Shown: in pieces, positions 51,640 through 61,565 of the stretch
Position numbering within the stretch: the stretch's first letter is position 1
How the letters are laid out: each line of letters starts with the position of its first letter
Assembly: GCF_015624505.1 (NCBI RefSeq)
Contig: NZ_CP061379.1
Coordinates: 3,720,001-3,784,000 of the forward strand
Reading direction: 5' to 3'
DNA: 64,000 nucleotides
From: Bradyrhizobium commune
GTDB lineage: Bacteria; Pseudomonadota; Alphaproteobacteria; Rhizobiales; Xanthobacteraceae
Translations under genes and position numbers: made by a program
Notes under the pieces: generated by a model
What the model saw: only the letters and a program-made list of their open reading frames with translations
Told to the model about the DNA's origin: nothing
Database searches by the model: none

Positions 51640-51735
51640 ATGGCAATGACCGAGGCGTTGCAGATCAATTTCGCGCTTTGGGGCATGATCGTCTGCGCGG
51701 CGATCAAGATTAGCCAGCTGATGGCAGCGTTTTAG
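51640..51735 (+). CDS. 31-residue membrane microprotein
   Basis: ATG 51640 to TAG 51735: MAMTEALQINFALWGMIVCAAIKISQLMAAF, seen here in parts as one hydrophobic helix (ALWGMIVCAAIKI) with a short polar N-terminus. AGCGGGGA precedes the ATG. The real start may be the second Met (51646). It overlaps the end of the next minus-strand gene by four bases. Confidence 0.5.
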   Translation: MAMTEALQINFALWGMIVCAAIKISQLMAAF

Positions 51736-51923
51736 CCAAAGATCCAACCTACAGCGGCCAGCGCCGCGCGCGAGATGGCGTAGAGCCAGCCGGCCATCGC
51801 CACTCCAACGGCCGCCAGATATGCGATCGCGAAGGCGCGTTCGCCTACTCTCGGCTTGCCGGCGCCGAGGTCTTCAGTGGCCATTTCCGTTCCGAGACTT
51901 GCTTGCTGCATGGTATCAGACAT
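51732..51923 (-). CDS. Small single-helix membrane protein
   Basis: 63 aa: polar N-terminus (1-30) and one or two membrane helices (AIAYLAAVGVAMAGWLYAI, then ALAAVGWIFG). No function recognised. Part of a run of small membrane and secreted proteins. Confidence 0.55.
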   Translation of the reverse strand: MSDTMQQASLGTEMATEDLGAGKPRVGERAFAIAYLAAVGVAMAGWLYAISRAALAAVGWIFG

Positions 51924-52028
51924 CTCTCACACTCCGCGTGTGAAGCATGTCATGGGAAGATTGCGCCTGGCCGACAGCAACGCGGAGAACGCGCGGCGGT
52001 TGCGTGGCAAAAGCGAGACCGGATTGCC

Positions 52029-52247
52029 TCAGCGGCTCGTTTTGGCGGGCGTTTCCCAGGGCCGCTTGCCGTCGCTGTCACGATCCCACGCCCGCTTCGA
52101 TCGATCGTTCTGCTCGTCCGACTTGTCTTTGGCGCGCGCAGCCTTGATTTGATCGCGGACTGAAATATCGGGAACCGTCGACTGGCGATCGATTTGCGCC
52201 ACGGAGGGCGAAGCGGACATCAAAATTGCGACGAGGAATACCTTCAT
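52029..52247 (-). CDS. Small secreted protein, PWDRDxxGKRPWE family (paralog)
   Basis: 72 aa from ATG 52247 (MKVFLVAILMSASPSVAQ signal peptide). The mature part ISVRDQIKAARAKDK and RAWDRDSDGKRPWETPA aligns over its whole length with the protein at 8823-9053 (shared SVRDQIKA and WDRDxxGKRPWE). Function unknown; two diverged copies suggest a maintained role. Confidence 0.7.
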   Translation of the reverse strand: MKVFLVAILMSASPSVAQIDRQSTVPDISVRDQIKAARAKDKSDEQNDRSKRAWDRDSDGKRPWETPAKTSR

Positions 52248-52298
52248 CGCTGTCGGTAGCACGCGCCAGCCGCTCTGTCCGATTTACTTTTGTCCGCC

Positions 52299-53678
52299 CT
52301 AGCGGCGGAAGAACGACGACAGCGTCGATCCCGCCGACGCCGTCTCCGGCTTGGCCGCTGCGGCAGCCGCCGCCGGCTGTGGCGCGGGCGCCGGCTCCTC
52401 GCGCTTAGAGCGCTTGGAGGAATAGCTGCGGCGGTGCTTGTCTTGCTTGGCGTTTGGCACAGGCGCGGTCTCGGCTTGCGGGACGGCATCCTGGTTCTTC
52501 TCGACGTTTTTCTCCGATCCTTTGTTGTCCTGCGCCTTTTCCGTGCCGCCGCGGATCGAGAGGCGCTGGCCATCGAACACGGTGGTCTCGCAGTGGCGAT
52601 CGTTTTCGCTGAGACCCGCGCAGAGCTTTGCGGCGGCAGCGGCATTGACCAGGGGGCCCGCGCCCAGGCGGAGCTGCATGCCGAGGCCGTTACCGCCTTC
52701 CTTGATCATAATGATCGGGCGTAGTGCCGCGATCTCCGGATTGGACTTGATCAGGCCGCGCCAGAGCGCGCGCAGGCCGTCGATCGAATTGGCGCCGCCG
52801 AGATCGATCGCAAAGCGCGTCTGCTGGACTGCGATCGCAGGAGGCTCGCCCTCGGCCGCTTCCGGCGGTTTGGCCGATGCCGCGGCGACTTCGGTCGGAG
52901 CGGTTGTGGGCTCGGGCTTCTTCTCGGCAGCGTCAGGCTGCACCAGTTTCGATGCCGCCGGATCAGGCGGCGCCATGATCGATTTGGACGGCACGAGCGC
53001 AATCGTCGGCAGCACGGGCGATGCAGGCGGCGACTGCGGCACGAGTGATGCTGCGGCCGCCGTCTGTTGCGGCGGCCCCGGCTGATCCCTTGCAGCCTCT
53101 TTCGAACTGTCCTTCGAACTGTCCTTCAAACTTTCTCTGGACTCCTTCGCCGCACCCGCGCGCGGCTTGTCCATCAGGGATGCCGCCGTCGACGCGACCG
53201 GCGCGACATCGGGCGCGGGTGCTGCGGGCTGTGTGGCTGCGACCGTCGCGTCCTGCGGCTTCGATGCGGCGGCCACCGGCTGCGCCGCATTCTGCTTGGC
53301 GATGGTGCCGGTGACGGAATCGAGCCCTTGCTCCAGCACGGTGACGCGCGAATAGAGCCGGTCGCGATCGGTGTTCAGCGTCTCGATGGCCGAGGCGAGA
53401 CGGCGGGCTTCGAGCTGGCTTTCCTTGGTCAGCGTCTGGATCCGGTCGGCCTGGCGCACGAGATCGGCGGAGGCGACCTGCTCGCGCCGCCAGCCGAGCT
53501 GGGCCTGGTTGGCCATCACCGCCACGACGACAGCGCCAACGGCGGCCACGCCCCACGAGCCCAGCCGCCACAGCACGCGGCGATCGAAGCTGGTTTCCTC
53601 GGCCAAAAGCCCGGAGAACAGCCCGCCGGTCTCCTTGGCGCCGAAGGCATCCGCCAGTGGGTCGGAATCCTTTGCCAT
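52299..53678 (-). CDS. Membrane-anchored Ala/Pro-rich protein with SPOR-like C-terminal domain
   Basis: 459 aa. N-terminal cytoplasmic part (1-35) with LFSGLLAEETSFDRR, one membrane helix (about 38-56), a coiled-coil (about 64-125), a long Ala/Pro/Lys-rich linker with three clustered SKDSS-like repeats, then a domain at about 300-390 (FAIDLGGANSIDGLRALWRGL, GLGMQLRLGAGPL, AAKLCAGLSENDRHCE) shaped like a SPOR domain. SPOR domains bind denuded peptidoglycan. Low-complexity tail follows. The role at the cell wall is inferred. Confidence 0.75.
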   Translation of the reverse strand: MAKDSDPLADAFGAKETGGLFSGLLAEETSFDRRVLWRLGSWGVAAVGAVVVAVMANQAQLGWRREQVASADLVRQADRIQTLTKESQLEARRLASAIETLNTDRDRLYSRVTVLEQGLDSVTGTIAKQNAAQPVAAASKPQDATVAATQPAAPAPDVAPVASTAASLMDKPRAGAAKESRESLKDSSKDSSKEAARDQPGPPQQTAAAASLVPQSPPASPVLPTIALVPSKSIMAPPDPAASKLVQPDAAEKKPEPTTAPTEVAAASAKPPEAAEGEPPAIAVQQTRFAIDLGGANSIDGLRALWRGLIKSNPEIAALRPIIMIKEGGNGLGMQLRLGAGPLVNAAAAAKLCAGLSENDRHCETTVFDGQRLSIRGGTEKAQDNKGSEKNVEKNQDAVPQAETAPVPNAKQDKHRRSYSSKRSKREEPAPAPQPAAAAAAAKPETASAGSTLSSFFRR

Positions 53679-53858
53679 GAACGTTTAAGTGCCCAGCCCT
53701 GCCTGGCTTCCCCGAATCACTCAGGGAACATTAACAGGAAAACCCACTGGCACTTGAATTCCGGGCGTTTGCGGGGGTAGCAAGGCGAGAGACTCTGGCG
53801 ACGTCGGCGTGTCGCCCGCCGATGTGATGATGATTCGGCCTTATTTGACAGGATTGCA

Positions 53859-55214
53859 ATGACCGCCCGCTCCAGCCTCACGATCGTGCTCGCCGCCGGC
53901 GAAGGCACGCGCATGCGATCGAGTTTGCCAAAGGTGCTGCATCCCGTAGCTTCCCAGACGCTGCTCGCCCATGTGCTCGCCGCAGCACCAAAGGGAACCG
54001 GCACGTCGCTCGCCGTCGTGATCGGCCCCGACCATCAGGCGGTCGCGGATGAAGCCAGGCGCATCCGCCCCGACGCGCTCACCTTCGTGCAAGCCGAGCG
54101 GCTCGGCACCGCGCATGCGGTGCTGGCAGCTCGCGAGGCGATCGCGCAAGGCGTGGATGATCTCTTGATCGCCTTCGGCGACACGCCGCTGATCTCGGCC
54201 GAGACTTTTGCACGGCTGCGCGCGCCGCTCGCCAGGGGCGCTGCGATCGCCGCGCTCGGTTTTCGCGCCGCCGATCCCACCGGCTACGGCCGCTTCATCG
54301 TCGAGGGCGACCGGCTGGTCGCAATCCGCGAACAGGCTGACGCCAGCCCTGAAGAGCGCAAGATCAACCTCTGCAATGCCGGCGTGATGGCGATCGACGG
54401 GCGCCGCGCGCTCGCGATCCTCGACAAGATCGGCAATGCCAATTCCAAGGGCGAATATTATCTGACCGATGCGGTCGGCATCATCAGCGACAATGGATGG
54501 GAGGCCGTGGTGATCGAGACCAGCGAGGACGAGGTGCGCGGCATCAACACCAAGGCGCAGCTTGCGGAAGCCGAGGCCGTCATGCAAGTGCGCTTGCGCA
54601 AGGCGGCGATGGAGGCCGGCGTCACGCTGATCGCGCCGGAAACCGTCTATCTCGCTGCCGATACGCTGTTCGGCAAGGACGTCACCATCGAGCCGTTCGT
54701 GGTGATCGGCCCGGGCGTGTCGATCGCCGACGGCACCGTGATCCACTCGTTCTCGCATATCGTCGAGACCACGCTCGGCAAGAACGTCTCGATCGGCCCC
54801 TATGCGCGCTTAAGGCCCGGCACCTCGCTCGGCGACGGGGCGCGCATCGGCAATTTCGTCGAGACCAAGGCCGCGACGCTGGAGGCCGGCGTCAAGGTCA
54901 ACCATCTCTCCTACATCGGCGACGCCACCGTCGGCGCCAATTCCAACATCGGCGCCGGCACCATCACCTGCAACTACGATGGCTTCAAGAAGCACAAGAC
55001 GATCATCGGGCAGGGCGCCTTCGTCGGCACCAACTCGTCGCTGGTCGCGCCGGTGAAGATCGGCAACGGCGCCTATATCGGCTCGGGCTCGGTGATCACG
55101 CGCGATGTGCCCGACGACGCCATGGCGTTGGAGCGCAGCCCACAAACCATCAGGGAAGGCGGCGCGGCGCGCTATCGCGAGATGAAGACGGGCGCCAAGA
55201 AACCGGAGAAATGA
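53859..55214 (+). CDS. glmU: Bifunctional GlcNAc-1-P uridyltransferase / GlcN-1-P acetyltransferase
   Basis: 451 aa cytoplasmic enzyme making UDP-GlcNAc for peptidoglycan and LPS. N-terminal Rossmann domain with [19 protein letters not shown] (residues about 9-27), C-terminal left-handed beta-helix with many hexapeptide repeats (for example [19 protein letters not shown], then [11 protein letters not shown]). The His/Lys/Asn acetyltransferase residues lie in VNHLSYIGD and [13 protein letters not shown]. Next gene of the pathway (glmS) is 0.7 kb downstream on the same strand. Confidence 0.97.
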   Translation: MTARSSLTIVLAAGEGTRMRSSLPKVLHPVASQTLLAHVLAAAPKGTGTSLAVVIGPDHQAVADEARRIRPDALTFVQAERLGTAHAVLAAREAIAQGVDDLLIAFGDTPLISAETFARLRAPLARGAAIAALGFRAADPTGYGRFIVEGDRLVAIREQADASPEERKINLCNAGVMAIDGRRALAILDKIGNANSKGEYYLTDAVGIISDNGWEAVVIETSEDEVRGINTKAQLAEAEAVMQVRLRKAAMEAGVTLIAPETVYLAADTLFGKDVTIEPFVVIGPGVSIADGTVIHSFSHIVETTLGKNVSIGPYARLRPGTSLGDGARIGNFVETKAATLEAGVKVNHLSYIGDATVGANSNIGAGTITCNYDGFKKHKTIIGQGAFVGTNSSLVAPVKIGNGAYIGSGSVITRDVPDDAMALERSPQTIREGGAARYREMKTGAKKPEK

Positions 55215-55261
55215 GCGGCGGGGTGTCAGGTCCTCCGGGGTGCCATTAGGCTCGCGCGCTG

Positions 55262-55438
55262 ATGATCGATTTCCTTGCTGGTTTGATCCCTCTGCTCGCC
55301 GAGCTTTTCTTCGTGGTTGCGGGACGGTGGGTGCTCAAGCTGTTTGGCGAGGGTGAGCCGCACTATGGCGAGGCCCTCGCAATGGGACTGGTGGTTTGGG
55401 GGCTCGTGGTCGTGCTGGCTTTTATTATGCAAATGTGA
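55262..55438 (+). CDS. 58-residue two-helix membrane protein
   Basis: ATG 55262 to TGA 55438. Helix one (FLAGLIPLLAELFFVVAGRW), a charged loop (KLFGEGEPHYGEA), helix two (MGLVVWGLVVVLAFIMQM). Follows glmU by 47 bases on the same strand and may be cotranscribed. No family recognised. Confidence 0.6.
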   Translation: MIDFLAGLIPLLAELFFVVAGRWVLKLFGEGEPHYGEALAMGLVVWGLVVVLAFIMQM

Positions 55439-55458
55439 AGCGGCAACGATTGCGGACT

Positions 55459-55677
55459 CTACTCGTCGTCTGCGAATTCGGAGAAGATCGCACGCGTCAG
55501 GCGCCAGCCGCGCGGCTTGGCGCGCTTGATCGGCTCACCTTCCGGGTGCTTGACGAAGAGCGGCTTGCTTTCCTTGCCGCGCTGGGGCGGCGGCCAATGG
55601 GCGAGGTGCGTGCCCGAGGTTTCGCTGGCGCGCAGATACATCGATGACAGACCCTTGCGGTCGGACGTGACTTTCAT
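55459..55677 (-). CDS. Small basic protein of unknown function
   Basis: 72 aa, basic, with Pro-rich middle (HWPPPQRGKES) and IKRAKPRGWRLTRAIFSEFADDE at the end. No signal or membrane helix. I recognise it as a small Rhizobiales-type protein of unknown role. Converges with the 58-residue membrane protein gene. Confidence 0.55.
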   Translation of the reverse strand: MKVTSDRKGLSSMYLRASETSGTHLAHWPPPQRGKESKPLFVKHPEGEPIKRAKPRGWRLTRAIFSEFADDE

Positions 55678-55897
55678 GGCCTTGATCTCCTGGATGGGAA
55701 TCGTTGGCCAAACATATTGACAACGAGTTAATGCGCGCGGTTAAAGGCCGGCCACATCGACGCAGGCGAAGCCTGACGTCACCGGATGCTGTCGCAATCC
55801 GTCATAATTATTGAGTATCTGGTTCCTTAGGAACTTCGCTAAAAACCGAGCGCGTCGTTTAGGCGATTTTTCGACGATTTGGGGGATATTGATCCGC

Positions 55898-57724
<1,827 letters not shown>

Positions 57725-57803
57725 GCAAAAGGGATCAGGCCGCGCTCTTCCAAAACCTGCTAGAAGCCCCTAGCTTGACCGAAGCGACCGACCTGGAACC
57801 CGA

Positions 57804-58574
57804 ATGACCACCCGCGACGATGCGCCTGCGCCTCTTGATCCCGCCCCGGAACCACATACCGGCCTGATGGGCCGCTTCCGCAACTATTTCCTGACCGGGC
57901 TCATCGTCACCGGTCCGATCGCGATCACGCTGTATCTGGTCTGGTGGTTCGTCACCTGGGTCGACGGCGTGGTGCGGCCGTTCGTGCCGCTGGCCTATCG
58001 TCCCGAAACCTATCTGCCCTATGGCGTTCCCGGCTGGGGGCTGATTGTCGCATTCTTCACGCTGACGCTGGTCGGCTTCCTCGCGGCCAACCTGATCGGC
58101 CGGACGCTGGTCGATGTCGGCGAGACCTTGCTCGGCCAGATTCCGGCCGTCCGCGCCATCTACCGCGGCCTGAAGCAGGTGTTCGAGACTCTGTTCTCGG
58201 GCAAGGGCTCGAGCTTCCGCAAGGTCGGCCTCGTCGAGTTTCCCTCGCCCGGCATGTGGTCGATCGTGCTGATCTCGCAATCGCCGAACGAAGAGGTCTC
58301 GCGCAGCCTGCCGGGGCAGGAGGAACATGTCTCGGTGTTTCTGCCGTGCTCGCCGAACCCGACCACGGGCTTCTTCTTCTACGTGCCGAGGAGCAAGATC
58401 ATCGAGGTCGATCTCACCGCCGAGGATGCCGCGACATTGATCATGTCGGCCGGCGTTGTGCAGCCGGGCGCAGCACCCGACGCGAAGAAGGCCGCTGCGC
58501 TCGCCGGCATGGCGAACGCCGCGCGTATCGCCAACGCCTCCACGCTCCAGCCCGAGCCTGCGAAGGTGGAGTAG
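57804..58574 (+). CDS. DUF502-family membrane protein
   Basis: 256 aa. Two N-terminal membrane helices (YFLTGLIVTGPIAITLYLVWWF and GWGLIVAFFTLTLVGFLAANLIGR) and a soluble C-terminal part (VRAIYRGLKQVFETLFSG, KVGLVEFPSPGMWSIVLIS, FLPCSPNPTTGFFFYVPRSKI), the recognised DUF502 core. Role unknown. ATG 57804 follows glmS by 79 bases; it may share its transcript. Confidence 0.9.
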   Translation: MTTRDDAPAPLDPAPEPHTGLMGRFRNYFLTGLIVTGPIAITLYLVWWFVTWVDGVVRPFVPLAYRPETYLPYGVPGWGLIVAFFTLTLVGFLAANLIGRTLVDVGETLLGQIPAVRAIYRGLKQVFETLFSGKGSSFRKVGLVEFPSPGMWSIVLISQSPNEEVSRSLPGQEEHVSVFLPCSPNPTTGFFFYVPRSKIIEVDLTAEDAATLIMSAGVVQPGAAPDAKKAAALAGMANAARIANASTLQPEPAKVE

Positions 58575-58679
58575 CGCCATTCCAGTTTGGGATGGCCGCA
58601 TTCACTCAGGCACGTCGGTCCTCTGCTAGTGTCCCGGCCGAACCGGGCGCGTCGCTCGGAATTCGACCTGGAGTGTCCG

Positions 58680-59537
58680 ATGTCCAAGACGATTGCGATC
58701 CTCGCACCCGGCGCCATGGGCAGCGCCGTGGCCCGCCGCCTGAGCGAGAACGGCGCGCGCGTGCTGACCTCGCTGAAGGGGCGGAGCGAAGCGACGCTGA
58801 AACGGGCGGCGGATTCCGGCATGGTCGGCGCCGACGATGACGCCATCGCCGAGGCCGACATCATCCTCTCCATCGTGCCGCCCGGCGAAGCTGTGGCGCT
58901 CGCCGAGCGCCTGGCCGCGCTGATCGTGAGGCATGCGAAGAAGCCGGTCGTGGTCGATTGCAACGCCGTCAATGTCGACACCGTGCTGCGGATCGAAGAG
59001 ATCATCGGCTCGGCGCAGGCGCCGTTCGTCGATGGCGGCATCATCGGCTTCCCGCCGCAGCCCGGCGGGAAGAGTCCGGCCTTCTACATGTCGGGCGAGC
59101 ACGCCAAGGACGTCGCGGTGCTGAAAGATCTGGGGCTCGACGTTCGGATCGTCGCGGGCCCGGTCGGCGCGGCCTCTGCGCTGAAAATGTCCTACGCTGG
59201 CATCGTCAAGGGTCTCGCCGGCATCGGCTCGGCCATGGTGGTCGCGGCGACGAAGGCGGGCGCTGCGGATGCACTCCGCGACGAGCTCGCGCTGAGCCAG
59301 CCGGCAATCCTGGCGCGGCTCGAGGTCGCGCTGCCCGACATGATTCCGAAGGCGTATCGCTGGGTGGCGGAGATGCATGAGATCGCAGGCTTCCTCGGCC
59401 CGGATCATCCCGCAAGCCAGATCTATGAGGGCTTCGCCAAATGGTTCGAGCATCTCGCCGGGGATGCGAAAGGCGAGGCGGTGGATGCGGCGCTGCTGAA
59501 GGCATTTGCCGCGAGCATCGCGAAGAAGAAGCCCTGA
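58680..59537 (+). CDS. NAD(P)-binding 6-phosphogluconate-dehydrogenase-like oxidoreductase
   Basis: 285 aa from ATG 58680. N-terminal Rossmann motif GAMGSAVARRLSENG and a C-terminal helical domain with KMSYAGIVKGLAGIGSAMVVAATKAGA (catalytic-region Lys) and LPDMIPKAYRWVAEMHEIA, a DUF1932-like segment. Family members act on small hydroxyacids; substrate unknown. The longer frame from 58587 is not supported. Confidence 0.88.
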   Translation: MSKTIAILAPGAMGSAVARRLSENGARVLTSLKGRSEATLKRAADSGMVGADDDAIAEADIILSIVPPGEAVALAERLAALIVRHAKKPVVVDCNAVNVDTVLRIEEIIGSAQAPFVDGGIIGFPPQPGGKSPAFYMSGEHAKDVAVLKDLGLDVRIVAGPVGAASALKMSYAGIVKGLAGIGSAMVVAATKAGAADALRDELALSQPAILARLEVALPDMIPKAYRWVAEMHEIAGFLGPDHPASQIYEGFAKWFEHLAGDAKGEAVDAALLKAFAASIAKKKP

Positions 59538-59759
59538 TTTTCGGGCGTTTCGCGCCTGCCGAAACGTCAGTCCGACTGACCTGTGGCGCGCCAGAGATCG
59601 CGAACGCGTGAACTGATGTCCTGGCGTCGGGCGGGACGAAGCATGTCCAGCCTTAACGAAGCCGTTCGGTTCCATCAGTGAAACCGATTTGCACCGGCCG
59701 CGAAGATTTCTGGAAATTGCCCCCGGCTAGTCTCCACCCCGTTAAAAACGGGGTTGATC

Positions 59760-60029
59760 ATGAACCATTCATTTCGCCAGATCAGTTTCGCCGTCGCTTT
59801 TGCTGCGTCCGCTTTGACGCTGCCCAACGCCGCGCATGCCTATACTGCGGAAGCCCAGCAGATGTGCACCGGCGACGCCTTTCGTCTTTGCAGCGCGGAG
59901 ATTCCGAACATCCCGCGCATCACCGCCTGCATGGTGCAGCACAAGTCCGAGCTCAGCCCGGGATGCCGCGCGGTCATGGACCGTGACTCCGCGCCTCAGC
60001 CGGTCAAGACGGGTCCCGACCTGGAGTGA
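59760..60029 (+). CDS. Small secreted four-Cys protein
   Basis: 89 aa from ATG 59760 (TTG 59754 is an alternative). Signal peptide (cleavage after ALTLPNAAHA). Mature part has four Cys: QMCTGDAFRLCSAEIPN, TACMVQHKS, SPGCRAVMD, a small disulfide-bonded domain pattern common in Bradyrhizobium secreted proteins. Function unknown. Its end overlaps the P-loop gene on the opposite strand by 26 bases. Confidence 0.7.
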   Translation: MNHSFRQISFAVAFAASALTLPNAAHAYTAEAQQMCTGDAFRLCSAEIPNIPRITACMVQHKSELSPGCRAVMDRDSAPQPVKTGPDLE

Positions 60030-60531
60030 GAGCTTCCAGAAAATCCGCAATGCCCCGGTCGCTTCCCAAACGCACGACCGGGATATTGGAGCCATAGCGA
60101 ATACGTTCTGCCTCGATCACTGGCGCGCGTTCGGTGTCGTAGCGCCACGCCTCCCGCATCAACTTCCAGTCGAATTGCTCCGGACATCCCTCCGGCAGGT
60201 CGGGCCGCGTCGTGTCGCGATCGAAGGCCGACCGCAACAGAATGCGCCACTGGCAGAGCCATCGCGGTCGCTCGATGACGACCAGCGTATCAGCACGCGC
60301 AAGCGTGAGGTCGAAGGCAAGCCCGGAGAAGCTGCCGTCGACGACCCAGGCATCGCCCGCGATCGCATCAGTGACGCGGACGCGAAAGCTCGCCGTGTCG
60401 GATGCCTTCCAGCCCGGCCGCCAATAGAGCACGTCGAGATGCACCACCGGCAGGTCGAGCTTTCGCCCGAGTTCACGGGCGAGGCTGGGCTTGCCGCTTC
60501 CCTGGGAGCCTACGACGATGATCCGGCGCAT
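60004..60531 (-). CDS. P-loop NTPase (adenylate kinase/FlaR-like) with altered Walker A
   Basis: 175 aa. Walker A reads GSQGSGKPS at residues 8-16; the position after Lys is Pro where Ser/Thr normally coordinates Mg, with Ser one place later. The rest (HLDVLYWRPGW, AWVVDGSFSGLAFDL, TLVVIERPRWLC) fits the topology-modulation/FlaR-like branch of nucleotide kinases. Substrate unknown; activity may be affected. Confidence 0.8.
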   Translation of the reverse strand: MRRIIVVGSQGSGKPSLARELGRKLDLPVVHLDVLYWRPGWKASDTASFRVRVTDAIAGDAWVVDGSFSGLAFDLTLARADTLVVIERPRWLCQWRILLRSAFDRDTTRPDLPEGCPEQFDWKLMREAWRYDTERAPVIEAERIRYGSNIPVVRLGSDRGIADFLEALTPGRDPS

Positions 60532-60635
60532 GCTGCGAGGGTTTCACGAAACCCGCCGCGGCGAAAGTTTGGATTTCAACTTGCCGTTCGAGAGGCGGGA
60601 TGGCTCAATGCGCGAGGCGTGCAATGGGAGTTCAG

Positions 60636-61565
60636 ATGAGACTGTTGGTGATCGGCGCCGGTGCGCTTGGCGGCTATTACGGCGCTTGCGTCATGCGGGC
60701 GGGCGGCGACGTGACCTTTCTCGTCCGCGCGAAGCGGGCCGAGCAATTGCGGCGGAACGGATTGCAGGTCGTGAGCCAGAACGGCGACTTCGCCGTGCAG
60801 CCGAAGATCATCCAGGCCAGCGATCTGAAGGCGCCATACGACGTCGTGCTCGTCGGCGTGAAGGCCTACTCGCTCGATGACGCGATGGGCCAGTTTGCCC
60901 CTGCGGTCGGCGCCAGCACGATGATCCTGCCGATCCTGAACGGGCTGAAGCATATCGATGCCCTGACCGCGCGATTCGGCGCTGAACACGTCCTGGGTGG
61001 ACTGGCGAATGTCAGCGCCGGGCTCGATGCGGATGGTCGTGTCATTCAGTTCATGGCCAATCAGACGATTGTCTTCGGCGAGACCGGGGGGCCGTTGAGC
61101 GAGCGCGTGCTCGCGCTGGAGAAACTGCTCAATGTCCCCGGCATCGACGTGCGCGCCAGCGAAGCGATCATGCACGACATGTGGGAGAAATTCGTCCAGC
61201 TCAGCACGCTTGCCGGCATCACTTGCCTGATGCGCGCCAGCATCGGCGATATCCTGACGGTGCCGAAGGGCGAGGAGCAGATCTTCCGCCTGTTTGGGGA
61301 ATGCTGCGCCGTCGCGACGGCCTCCGGTTTCGAGCCGAGGGCGCCGTTCATCGCGTTCGACCGGAAGCTATTTACAACGGCGAACTCGCCACTGAAGGCG
61401 TCGATGCTGCGGGATATCGAACGTGGTTCGGTTACCGAGGCCGAGCACATCCTGGGCGACATGGCCAATCGCGGCCGTGCGCTCGGCGTTGACACGCCGC
61501 TGCTGGATCTCGCCCGGGCGCATGTGGCGGCCTATGAGGTCGGGCGACAAAGGGCGGCGGGCTAA
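60636..61565 (+). CDS. panE: 2-dehydropantoate 2-reductase (ketopantoate reductase)
   Basis: 309 aa from ATG 60636. NADPH enzyme forming pantoate for CoA synthesis, a pathway shared with coaD at the start of the window. Rossmann motif GAGALGGYYGACVM, catalytic Lys in VLVGVKAYSLDDA and Glu/Asn region in ILNGLKHIDAL. The first Met of the longer frame (60600) is dismissed. Overlaps the 3' end of recG by four bases. Confidence 0.88.
   Translation: MRLLVIGAGALGGYYGACVMRAGGDVTFLVRAKRAEQLRRNGLQVVSQNGDFAVQPKIIQASDLKAPYDVVLVGVKAYSLDDAMGQFAPAVGASTMILPILNGLKHIDALTARFGAEHVLGGLANVSAGLDADGRVIQFMANQTIVFGETGGPLSERVLALEKLLNVPGIDVRASEAIMHDMWEKFVQLSTLAGITCLMRASIGDILTVPKGEEQIFRLFGECCAVATASGFEPRAPFIAFDRKLFTTANSPLKASMLRDIERGSVTEAEHILGDMANRGRALGVDTPLLDLARAHVAAYEVGRQRAAG

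Noticed and set aside
55678..55897. Possible glmS ribozyme upstream of glmS
   Set aside because: None of the ribozyme core is visible, and the element is not expected in this group.
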